A stretch of 50,829 nt of DNA, from NCBI GenBank assembly GCA_009731375.1, contig BJOX01000050.1, positions 247,955-298,783 on the forward strand, in the 5' to 3' direction. The DNA is from Paulinella micropora (Eukaryota > Cercozoa > Imbricatea > Euglyphida). Made by a program: the position numbers and the translations under genes. This document shows, piece by piece, positions 16,747 through 24,900 of this stretch. The notes below the pieces were generated by a model that was given only the letters and a program-made list of their open reading frames with translations, was not told the origin of the DNA and searched no databases. How positions within the stretch are numbered: position 1 is the first letter of the stretch; each line of letters starts with the position of its first letter.

Positions 16747-17267
16747 TGCCGTCTCCCGAAGCAAGTCGTAAGAACTGGGGTAAGGCCGTGGAAAATATTA
16801 AGAGTAAGAAACAGCAAAAGGTAGAAATAGCAAAAGAGAAATTAGCAAAGTGTAGAAAGGCTTATGTAGGCGATGATGAAGAGATGGAGGAAAAGATAAA
16901 CCGCATGGCTGAAATGGGTGTTGCTAATGATATCATTAATGGAAAAGACCAAGATGATACACCCGAGCAAAGCAGTGATAGTGAAAGTGAATGTGATTTT
17001 ACTGATATCATTGCTGAAAAGATGGCTAAGATGAAAATAAGAAGAAAGAAAGCGGAAGCAAAGAAGAAAGTAAGTAAAAAGCCTGTGCCTGAGCCTGATG
17101 AGAGCGAAAGCGAAAGTGAAGAAAGTGAAGAAGAAGAGCCGAAGCCTAAATCTAAAAAAGGAAACGGAAAGAAGTCAAACATATCTGTTAATGTTTATAA
17201 TCAAGCAGAAAAATCAAGCAAGAAAGAAAAAAATAATGATATCGAAAAATGTTTCTTAAAATTTTAA
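16746..17267 (+). CDS. Highly charged acidic/basic protein of unknown function
   Basis: The 173 residues have a basic N-terminus (about 1-40), a Ser/Asp/Glu-rich acidic patch (QSSDSESECD near 78), a basic helix (MKIRRKKAEAKKK), a second acidic Ser/Glu run (ESESESEESEEEE) and a basic C-terminus. There are no recognisable domains. The pattern suggests a disordered, phosphorylated nucleic-acid or histone-interacting protein. It is bracketed by hairpin P2 at the start and H5 two bases after the stop. It precedes the integrase on the same strand. Confidence 0.65.
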   Translation: MPSPEASRKNWGKAVENIKSKKQQKVEIAKEKLAKCRKAYVGDDEEMEEKINRMAEMGVANDIINGKDQDDTPEQSSDSESECDFTDIIAEKMAKMKIRRKKAEAKKKVSKKPVPEPDESESESEESEEEEPKPKSKKGNGKKSNISVNVYNQAEKSSKKEKNNDIEKCFLKF

Positions 17268-17268
17268 T

Positions 17269-17303
17269 GATATTTGTTTCAGACTACGTCTTCAACAAAC
17301 ATC
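17269..17303 (+). terminator. 3' hairpin H5 of the charged-protein gene
   Basis: In the sense direction it is identical to H1 and H2 and starts 2 nt after the TAA at 17265-17267. It is 38 bp upstream of the 5' hairpin P3 of the integrase, so the two element types occur in order: stop, H, P, start. Confidence 0.75.
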
Positions 17304-17340
17304 GTCTGCGATTAAATAAAAATAAAAAGAAAAAACGATG

Positions 17341-17385
17341 TTTTAGAATAAGTGAGAGTGCGGAGCACGAAATGCAATTCTAAAA
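17341..17385 (+). promoter_or_regulatory. 5' hairpin P3 upstream of the integrase
   Basis: A perfect 9-bp outer stem TTTTAGAAT/ATTCTAAAA with an inner GTGC/GCAC stem ends 5 bp before the integrase ATG. The internal-loop sequence AAGTGAGA is the same as in P1. Confidence 0.62.
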
Positions 17386-17390
17386 TATCA

Positions 17391-18383
17391 ATGGACCATA
17401 AACATGGTCAGCAACAACAAGAAACTCCTGAGCAGACAGAGCGGAAAGAAAAACTTGAAGAAGTGGCCGAAATACATTTTCAATCAAAGCCCGCTAAGAT
17501 ATGGAACACGATAACCTCACCAGAAGCAAAACCACTAAGTCAAGTATTTATTGATTTAATGGATATGTCAAAGGTTGCAACAAAGAAAGGTAATTCTAAC
17601 TATAATTTTGGATTAGTTGCTATTGATGTATATAGCCGTCGTGGGTGGATTGAGCCAGTCAAAAATAAAACAACTGGTTATGTCTTAGAAGGGTTAAAAA
17701 AAATATTTACTAAAAAAGTTCCTGAAAGAATTACTTCAGATAATGGTGGTGAGTTTAAGGGACAAGTCAGTGAATATTTCAGACAAAATAATATTGAACA
17801 TAGAACTGTCCAAGTAGGCGATCACAGAACAATGGGTATAATTGATAGGTTTATTAGAACAATACGAAATGAATTAAACTTGATATGGGAATTTAATGAA
17901 AATTTTCAATGGGTTCCTATTATTCATGAGGTTGTTGATGCTTATAATAAAACATATCATACAACAATTAAAGCAGTTCCGATTAATGTTTTTGAAGGAA
18001 CCGAAAAGAACACTCAGGAAATATACCGAAATCCTTTAATTAATGAATTCCCTAAGGGTACAAGAGTAAGAAAGGAATTAGAAAGAACTATTTTTTCTAA
18101 AGGGGACAAGCAATTCAGTAAAACTATATTCAAGGTTAAGGGCCGGAAAGGCTTCAAAGTTATACTCAGTGAAGAGGACTTAGTCCGACCGTCAGAATTA
18201 TTAAAGACTAATGTTGAAGAGCACCATGAAGAAGAAGGACCGAAAGAGCAATTATCGGATAAAGTAAAACAAATTACTAAAGAGAAAAAAAATATTAATT
18301 TATTAAAATCGTTGGATGTAAAACCGGAAAACATAAGAAGCAGTGCAAGAATTAAAAAGAAAGTTGAAAAGTTGGACCTTTAA
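17391..18383 (+). CDS. INT: Retroviral-type (rve) integrase
   Basis: This has 330 residues from ATG 17391. The frame is open from 17352, but that part is the P3 hairpin. The rve catalytic core has FIDLMD (about 52), TSDNGGEF (about 116) and GIIDRFIRTIRN (about 150). The spacing between the second Asp and the third acidic residue is exactly 35, but the third residue is Asp where Glu is usual (DD35D). A C-terminal module (RVRKELERTIF ... FKVILSEEDLVRPSELL) looks like the SH3/chromo-like DNA-binding domain of Polinton integrases. No N-terminal HHCC zinc finger is visible. The enzyme would insert the viral DNA into the host genome. It ends 53 bp before the convergent spliced gene. Confidence 0.85.
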   Translation: MDHKHGQQQQETPEQTERKEKLEEVAEIHFQSKPAKIWNTITSPEAKPLSQVFIDLMDMSKVATKKGNSNYNFGLVAIDVYSRRGWIEPVKNKTTGYVLEGLKKIFTKKVPERITSDNGGEFKGQVSEYFRQNNIEHRTVQVGDHRTMGIIDRFIRTIRNELNLIWEFNENFQWVPIIHEVVDAYNKTYHTTIKAVPINVFEGTEKNTQEIYRNPLINEFPKGTRVRKELERTIFSKGDKQFSKTIFKVKGRKGFKVILSEEDLVRPSELLKTNVEEHHEEEGPKEQLSDKVKQITKEKKNINLLKSLDVKPENIRSSARIKKKVEKLDL

Positions 18384-18436
18384 TGAAAACAAAAGATACA
18401 TTAACTAAAGGTAACATATTTGGATTACTGATTTAA

Positions 18437-19014
18437 TTAAACAACCTGAGTAGCACTGTATGTAGTTCGAACAGCCCTGCCGAAATGCGATACAATTTCG
18501 GCCACGTTAGGCCATGACCTTACCATAATGAATGAATCTGGCTCACCATTATTGCCGACCAAAACAATTACATGGTTAGAAATTTCCGTAGGTGGAGTTC
18601 GATAACCCCACACAATTACAGGAATAGAATTCGGCCTTGCAGTGTCTGACCAATTCGCCACACCCGCCTCCCTGTTGATTACAACATGGACTTCGCTAAT
18701 TCTGATGACTACATTACGACTGCCGACAGGACGCCCGCCTTTCTTGGCCCCTTTTTTACGACCACCCCTTGGTACATTCCAATCAGGGGGCTGAATTGCT
18801 ACATTATTTACCCCTTCAATTACTTCCTAATCGAACAAGATAACGAAAAGAAACAAACAACAGAAGAAATGATTACCTCAACTGCGGGGTCTGGGACTTT
18901 TTTTTCCTCTGCCTGCTGCACATAAACATATACATAAATGAAATTAGTTGATATGGTGTAAATTACCTTATTGTCAGGCTCCTCATGTTGCTCCTCTGGC
19001 TCGTTGTCCGACAT
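18437..19014 (-). CDS. Spliced gene (three exons, introns of 51 and 50 nt) for an acidic-then-basic protein
   Basis: Exon 1 is 19014-18967 (16 codons), exon 2 is 18915-18877 (13 codons) and exon 3 is 18826-18437 (129 codons and stop). All junctions are phase 0 and the product has 158 residues. Intron 1 runs GTAATT...TGTGCAG and has a CTAAT branch-like site. Intron 2 runs GTAATC...GATTAG with a T-rich tract. The intron 1 acceptor is followed by a second CAG (NAGNAG). Without splicing the frame hits a stop at the end of intron 2. The N-terminus is Glu/Pro-rich, followed by a basic GGRKKGAKKGGRPVGSRN stretch resembling an AT-hook, then a compact domain with IPVIVWGYR and FIMVRSWP. Function is unknown. 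Confidence 0.6.
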
Positions 19015-19317
19015 CCTACAACACGCAAAACAGCAAGGGTTTGGTCTTCTTTAGTGACTTTTTGCTTTCTGAAAAAATTTGACAACTGACAAAAAAAGCA
19101 CAAGGTAAAAAACTCTTCTACACAATTGGCTACAATTTTTGACTGATAGAAATTCTGGTGAAAAAATCCAGACAAGAAAAAATTGGAAAAAATTAGAGTA
19201 GAACGATAAAATGGTAATAGTTATAGAAATTTTGGAAATTTCAAACCTATTTTTTTTCTTTCCGACGCCTGCACGCTAGTGCGCTGGTGCGCCTGCGCAG
19301 TGTCGCAGAATTTGATA
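19015..19317. promoter_or_regulatory. Shared upstream region of two divergent genes
   Basis: The 303 bp between the starts at 19014 (-) and 19318 (+) are AT-rich except for a GC-rich stretch at 19261-19310. That stretch repeats GYGC units and includes TGCGCCTGCGCA, which resembles the palindromic NRF1-type site. A bidirectional promoter is inferred from position only. Confidence 0.35.
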
Positions 19318-19830
19318 ATGAGTGAAAGTCTTATCACGAAAGGAGACAGGACGAAAGAGGATTGGCTAGAGATTTATGAAACGAATAAAAAAGGGAAAGA
19401 CCAACTGAAGAAGGACAAAATAATAAGCCAAGAAAGAGTAAATAAAATTGACAGGGAAATTGATTTGTTAATTGAAAAAAAACAACCAGACTTGGTAAAG
19501 TTGTCTGCAATTGATATTATGCTAAAAAGACTTGACAAAGAGAGCAACAACATTGAAATTGACAGAATGGCGAGACAAAAAAGAAGACTTATGCAAGTAA
19601 AGAAGGAAAAAGAACTGAAATTATTTTATAGTTGGAGGAAAGAATACAGATCAGAATTTGGGCTTGTCATACAAGACAAAATTTTTAATGGTATTGACAG
19701 AGAGGGGCTTACATTCAATAAATCACTCATAAAATACATTGCTTACGACAAACAAAATGATAGCAATGTAATGAGGGTTGAAGGTCAAAATGATTTGTTG
19801 GCTAATGTGAGAAATAATTTAGAGTTGTAA
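19318..19830 (+). CDS. Charged helical protein of unknown function
   Basis: It has 170 residues from ATG 19318. The frame opens at 19279, but the first codons lie in GC-rich upstream sequence, and MSESL is a more credible start. The sequence is rich in K, E, D and I. A long predicted coiled coil (about 25-110) is followed by a more globular C-terminus (FYSWRKEYRSEFGL, FNKSLIKYIAYDKQ). No domain is recognised. It is divergent from the spliced gene and lies 0.9 kb after the integrase, so it may be the last viral gene or a host gene. A perfect palindrome follows 4 nt after the stop. Confidence 0.5.
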   Translation: MSESLITKGDRTKEDWLEIYETNKKGKDQLKKDKIISQERVNKIDREIDLLIEKKQPDLVKLSAIDIMLKRLDKESNNIEIDRMARQKRRLMQVKKEKELKLFYSWRKEYRSEFGLVIQDKIFNGIDREGLTFNKSLIKYIAYDKQNDSNVMRVEGQNDLLANVRNNLEL

Positions 19831-19834
19831 AAAG

Positions 19835-19850
19835 AGTGGTCATGACCACT
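19835..19850. terminator. Perfect 16-bp palindrome after the gene ending at 19830
   Basis: AGTGGTCATGACCACT is self-complementary over its full length and lies 4 nt after the TAA. It has no spacer, so as RNA it would form only a strained hairpin. It is unrelated to the H and P families. A 3'-end role is a guess from position. Confidence 0.35.
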
Positions 19851-19914
19851 AACTCCTTTTGCACATAGGAGTATAAACTAGTGTGTATTTAATTTTATCC
19901 AAAAACAAAAAATT

Positions 19915-19976
19915 GGGCGAAAGCCCTCCTTGTTTGCGAAGGAATTTTATCTACCATACTTGTTTGTGTGTGGTAG
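19915..19976 (+). ncRNA. Cluster of three small stem-loops (possible structured RNA or end element)
   Basis: Three consecutive hairpins are visible. GGGC-GAAA-GCCC is at 19915-19926 with a GNRA tetraloop. TCCTT/AAGGA with a seven-base loop is at 19927-19943. CTACCATAC/GTGTGGTAG with an eight-base loop and one G-T pair is at 19951-19976. Apart from this cluster and the palindrome at 19835-19850, the region 19831-20160 shows no gene. Confidence 0.3.
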
Positions 19977-20168
19977 GTTGAGAATACTGGAGAAGACTTC
20001 AAAAAGGTAATTTAATAATAATTATTTAAAGGTAGCCGTTTTTCTTTCTTTTGTCTGTCTGTATTCGTTATAAATAGATAGACGAAATAATGAATAACGG
20101 CTCTTAGTGTGGTTTCTGTGATGAAACTGCACTGAAAAAGTGTGCCGAAGTGGCCCCCTATACTACTG

Positions 20169-20272
20169 ATGTATGCTGTGATCCTGTGATGCTGTGATGC
20201 TGTGATGCTGTGATGCTGTGATGCTGTGATGCTGTGATGCTGTGATGCTGTGATGCTGTGATGCATGCATGG
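20169..20272. repeat. 8-bp minisatellite (GATGCTGT)n
   Basis: About 12 nearly perfect copies of GATGCTGT occur in tandem, ending in ATGCATGCATGG. The first units are imperfect (GATCCTGT). Confidence 0.9.
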
Positions 20273-20289
20273 ATGACAATCCACTACTC

Positions 20290-20855
20290 CCTTGCTAGCT
20301 TTACTATTGACAGTGGAAATATGACAAAATATCGTCCGTCTATAGCTAGTACTACAGTCTTACTACTACAGAAATATAAAATATATTAGAAAAAACACAT
20401 TATGTGATCACACGTCCTAAAGAGTTTTTATTTTAACCACTACAAACTATGTAAACTTTAAATTTCTTTTTTTTTCCTATAGAAAAAGATAGCTGCCCGA
20501 TTTTTCTAAGTGTAATTCATACTGAAAAAATATTATGTTTCCTCAAAAAAGACAGGCAGTCCAGTCCAAAATGTTATTCCCATGATATTTCAGGCATGCA
20601 CAGCCGCTAAAAAAATTATTAGCTTTCAGTGAAGTTATCACTGACACACTTGGCTAGATGTACTTTTAGAAACGAAAATATGAAAGTGGATCGTTTGTCT
20701 ATAGCTAGTATTACAGTCTTACTACTACAGAAATATAGAGTATATTAGAAAAACACACTATGTGATCACATGTCCCAAAGAGTTTTTATTTTTACCACTA
20801 CAGACTAGGTGAAGTTTCAATTTTTTTTCTTTTCCTATAGAAAAACAGTGCGGCC
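20290..20855. repeat. Tandem satellite, about 360-bp monomer (left part)
   Basis: The landmark TCTATAGCTAGTA occurs at 20339 and 20698, a period of 359 bp. The monomers share TACTACAGAAATA, TATGTGATCACA and AAAGAGTTTTTATTTT blocks. The second monomer is cut at 20855 by the LTR retrotransposon and resumes at 31513. Confidence 0.85.
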
Positions 20856-21093
20856 TGTAATGCCCCCAACGATAGCTCGAAAAAAAGTCGGTAATACAAC
20901 CAAACACATTCCTCAAGAATGAGAATGATGTCTCGTTGTATTAGCTCAGTGAAGCCAAAAAGGAAAACGGCAACAGACCAGGAATAAAATAGCATCAGGT
21001 CCAATCCGGACAAATAATACTGAAAAAAAAGCTGGTGCACCTGTCACCAGGAAAAGGTACTTTTTACCTGCTATCAGGGGGGTGATGCCTACA
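20856..21093 (-). repeat. 3' LTR of copy 1
   Basis: This 238-bp LTR starts TGTAATGCCC and ends GCCTACA on the plus strand. It is preceded by the GGCC duplication. In element orientation the purine tract GGGAGGGGGTAC (21094-21105) lies immediately before it, as expected for plus-strand priming. Confidence 0.9.
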
Positions 21094-21413
21094 GTACCCC
21101 CTCCCGATTTTATGACTGAAATAGCATTTTCGTCATAACCTTCTGATTTCTTTCTGCAAATAGTGTGCGCTATGGAGTCATGCCACAGCGCATCGACCCA
21201 CGGATAGACGCTAAAAGACGATAAATATATCCTCATACGGCACGTCAAAGCGGATTCTCTAGCCTTTCTTGTAAATTTTAAACTCCTTCCCCTCAATTTC
21301 TTTTTTTTTCGGCAGTATGTCAAGAACAAACGTACTATTAATAAAAAATACAAGCAACGTGGTGCTGTAGTACGATTCCCCTCTTGATCTCCTTCTTCTT
21401 CGTCTTCTTCGTC

Positions 21414-21492
<79 letters not shown>

Positions 21493-21980
21493 CAGGGAGA
21501 TCGTAAGTACATTGTCTTTTTTAATGACATACCCTTGTATAAGGCGGATATCCTATGATATAGTATTAGGGGGCCAGTCCTAATAGCTATATCCGAAGTC
21601 GAGGTGTATGTACCCGACCCTGCGATATACCGACACAAGTAGAGATTGACCGTGCTCAGGTACGACAGTATATAATCTATCGTAAAAAATAATTTAATGA
21701 AAGTTTCAGAGAACATTTCATTTTCGAGAACATCATCCCAGGACTTGGAAAGGGTCATACCCGGGAACACCATCGCTCAATACACTAGCGATCCCCGTAT
21801 ACGGTGTAGTATCATCGTCGATCGACCTTTCGCACTCGTATGTTGCGATCGAATGCCAAGTTATATCACTGAGTCTTTTTAATATTCATATTGATAACTG
21901 ATGATGCATGATCAAATCATGATACGCCGTGGGCAATCAATCAGTTTATTTGAGACGCATAAAGAAAAATAGTTTCTTTG
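21094..21980 (-). other. 3' untranslated region of copy 1
   Basis: The region between the pol stop and the 3' LTR holds the purine tract next to the LTR, an (ATT)n run of about 25 units at 21415-21490, and a 95-codon open frame (21486-21773). That frame is also present in copy 2. It lacks any recognisable domain and may be chance. No envelope-like gene is visible. Confidence 0.6.
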
Positions 21981-24900
21981 TCACTGCCTTCGTCGTCTGG
22001 CGCGGATTTCTTTGCCTGGTGGAGGACCACCAACAAAAGTCAGATCGAACTTTGACTGTTCGAGAATGTCCCAGATCTTATTAGGGATTCCGCCCAACGA
22101 TAATTCAAAAGGGACATCAAGCACTCCTCTTGGCAGTGTCTGAATGGTCCACGCAGTGTAATCCTTGTCTCTGGGAGTAATTGTATCATCCCATGTCTCG
22201 AGACTTTTTGCGTCTTTATATACTGGCAGATAATGTCTTGCCTTTGGATCCTCAACCGGGTCCATACTTCTCCAGAACTGGAGTATCGGTTGTACTATCT
22301 TTGCGGCTGATGATATTTTGAGTGTCCGTGTGACACGCATCTGTCGTGGGACCGCCACGACCCGCATCAAGTATAAGTCTGAGAGAGTGTCATCAGCGAC
22401 ATGTTGTTCCGCTGGTCTCATCAGATAGAAAACATTTTTCACCCATGCGATGGTTGCTATCGCATCGCCTTCCTTCCATCGCTCATGGACAATCTCAACG
22501 TTGCCCGCGTTTGGGTCAGTGTCCGTCCCCTCCTCCTCCTGGTGGACGTCCTTTGATCTCATCGACCTCATCGCCTTCCTCGGTTGGTCGTTGATAAGAT
22601 CATTCCGCGCTCTCCTTAGCTGCGCCTCTGTGATCTTCTCCTTCTTTCCGCTATGCTCTCGCGGAGACTTGGACTGAGTCCCCACCGCGCTTATGCGGTC
22701 AGTCTTCTCCTTGCTGTCCACCTCACTCTCCTCCTTCTCAGCTATCGGTGCCCGATAAGCATCGTCTTGGTCTATGCCAGCCTCCTTGTGGATGGGCGGC
22801 ACCTCTTTGAAATCATCCTTCATCCGTTTTAACGCCTCCTCAACGGATTCATCTTCCAGTAAGAAGGGATCATACTTAATCAGCCTTCTTACATTCACAA
22901 TTTGCACCTTCCCTCTACCCCTGATCTTGTAATTCAGAGGTCCCGTCTGTTCCATAATCTGATAAGGTCCTTTCCAGTGAGTGAACAGCTTAGAGCTGAC
23001 TCCCTTCGGGACTTGAGGATGGTACAATAGTACAATATCCCCGACCTGGAACTTGATCTGATCCAAGTGCGCTTGTCGCACCCCTTCAGCATCAGTCTTT
23101 CGGCGCTCCGCCTCTCTATGCGCCCTGACTATTTGTTCCGCCTCCATCTTCACTCTAAGTCTCATCCCAAACAACTCATCCGCATCCGCCCAAGTGTCTT
23201 TTGGGTGAAGGAGCGAAGTCGGGATATCAGGCTCACGCCCATATACTAACTGATATGGCGAGATTGAGCTCTTCGAGCCTCCTAACGCCGTAGAGGGTAG
23301 ACAGTTCATTGCAAACGCAAATGATGGTGCTGCCTCGACCCATGCTCTTTGATTCTCCTTCTTCGTGCAATACATCTTTAGCGAGGCTTTGAGGGGTCTG
23401 TGTACCCGCTCGATTTTCCCATTTGCTCGCGGGTTATAGGCAGTAACATATTGCCATTTCATCCCGTAATACTTAGATAGTTTGTCGATGACCTCGTTAT
23501 TAAAGTCCGAGCCTCGATCAGAACATATCTTTCTTGGTACTCCGATCTGTGAGATGATCCTATCGATCAGCGCCTCGGCCGTCGTCTTGCCGGTAACGTC
23601 TTTGACAGGGATGATCCACACATAGTTGGTGGCTCTGTCAATAGCCGTAAGGAGGTATTTGTAACCATCCTTCGATTCTGGGAAAGGTCCCACATGATCA
23701 ATGTGTATAAACTCAAACATCCCCGCATGAAGAGGAAATTCGCCAATCAGGCCGAAATTTGCCTTCAGTGGTGTTTTGTTTATCTTGCACGGGATGCATG
23801 CATCCACCGCCTGATCTATCTCCTCCTTCATCTTCTTCCACCAGAATCGCCTCGCTACGAACATATGAGTTCGTTGTCGACCCGGATGCGCCAAAAGTGG
23901 GCAATTGTGGGCTGCGACAAATATAAATCGTCTCAGACTCTCCGGTACCCAAAGGGTCCATTTGTCCGGCTGTGACGCATAGCGACCGTGAAGGCCCTTG
24001 TACCACAGTAGACCATCTCTCCATCCCATCTCCTTCATCTGATCTTTGATCGCTTTCGTCATCCGTAGCTCATCCGGGTTCTGATATAACTGTATCAGTT
24101 CTTTAAACTCCGGATCTTGAGCCTGTTGTTGCCTCCATGCGGTAGGCGAGGCTATATGGATAGTACCATCTTCTAGCCGTACCCCGATTCTTTCCGGGTC
24201 ATCGTCTAGGTCACTTCTCCGCTCTTGAGGAGGCTCCGCATAAACTTCCTGCGTCTCCTCTTCCTCTCTTATGTTCGCCTTCGCATTCTCATATACCTCA
24301 TAGGACCACTCAGCGTCCTCCTGGGTATGTAGCTCACAACATATCCCGTGATCCGGGCCTTGTGGACTGTACCGTAGACCTGTGCGGTCATATCGGACTC
24401 CACTCGCCATCTCCATCGCCTCAATGTGGCTGACCTCATACACCTTGTCAGTGGACAAGTCTTCCATCTCCACCGTGGACACCAACGCCGATACTTCTGA
24501 GTTAAACTCTAGCCTAGAGAGGCTATCAGCGACCACATTTCGCTTTCCCGGTAGATGGACCATTGTAAAATCGAAACAAGACAAGAACGCTTGCCACCGC
24601 GCCAGCCGTCCCGTCTGTTCATGATTCATCAACCATAACAGGTTATGATGATCAGTTCTGACAGTAAATTGAGGTCCTCCCCACAAATACTCTCTGAGCC
24701 TCTTGAGGGCCCATACTACCGCCAACGCCTCTCTTTGCCTTGTGCAATAGTTTCTCTCCGCCGCACACAACTTCCTACTAATAAACATGATTGGGCGTAA
24801 TTTCTTCTCCTCATCCTCTTGTTGTAATACAGCCCCAATCGCAAACTTAGATGCGTCTGTATCGACTACGAATTGTTTCGTAAAGTCGGGCATCGTTAAC

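Larger units (their letters stand above)
1..18400. mobile_element. Integrated Polinton-like virus (PLV/Maverick class)
   Basis: The gene set between the left edge and about 18.4 kb is diagnostic: protein-primed PolB, double-jelly-roll capsid protein, penton, adenain-like cysteine protease, A32/FtsK-HerA packaging ATPase and rve integrase. Replication and integration genes are on + at both ends, and the morphogenesis genes form a mostly minus-strand block in between. Intergenic gaps are short and AT-rich. The left terminus is outside the window, so no terminal inverted repeat or target duplication can be shown. The right limit is set after the integrase, but two further genes up to 19.83 kb may belong to it. 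At least three genes have frameshifts or stops, which suggests an endogenous copy that is no longer fully functional. Confidence 0.9.

Noticed and set aside
12-18383. Virophage (mavirus-type) instead of Polinton-like virus
   Set aside because: PolB, rve integrase, protease and ATPase occur in both, but the capsid and penton look PLV-like and no virophage-specific helicase-primase was seen. A capsid phylogeny would decide.
18377-18413. A further H-type hairpin after the integrase
   Set aside because: ACCTTTA/TAAAGGT can pair, but the sequence, spacing and TC/TC mismatch of the H family are absent.
18686-18925. A plus-strand 79-codon ORF opposite the spliced gene
   Set aside because: It is antisense to exon 3 and intron 2 of a coherent spliced gene and has no recognisable features.
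20169-20272. CRISPR-like array in the GATGCTGT repeats
   Set aside because: It is direct tandem repetition with no spacers, in a eukaryotic context, so it is a minisatellite.
21486-21773. An extra 95-codon gene (env-like or regulatory) downstream of pol
   Set aside because: It is present in both copies, but the copies are almost identical everywhere, so conservation is uninformative. It has no signal peptide, membrane pattern or known domain.
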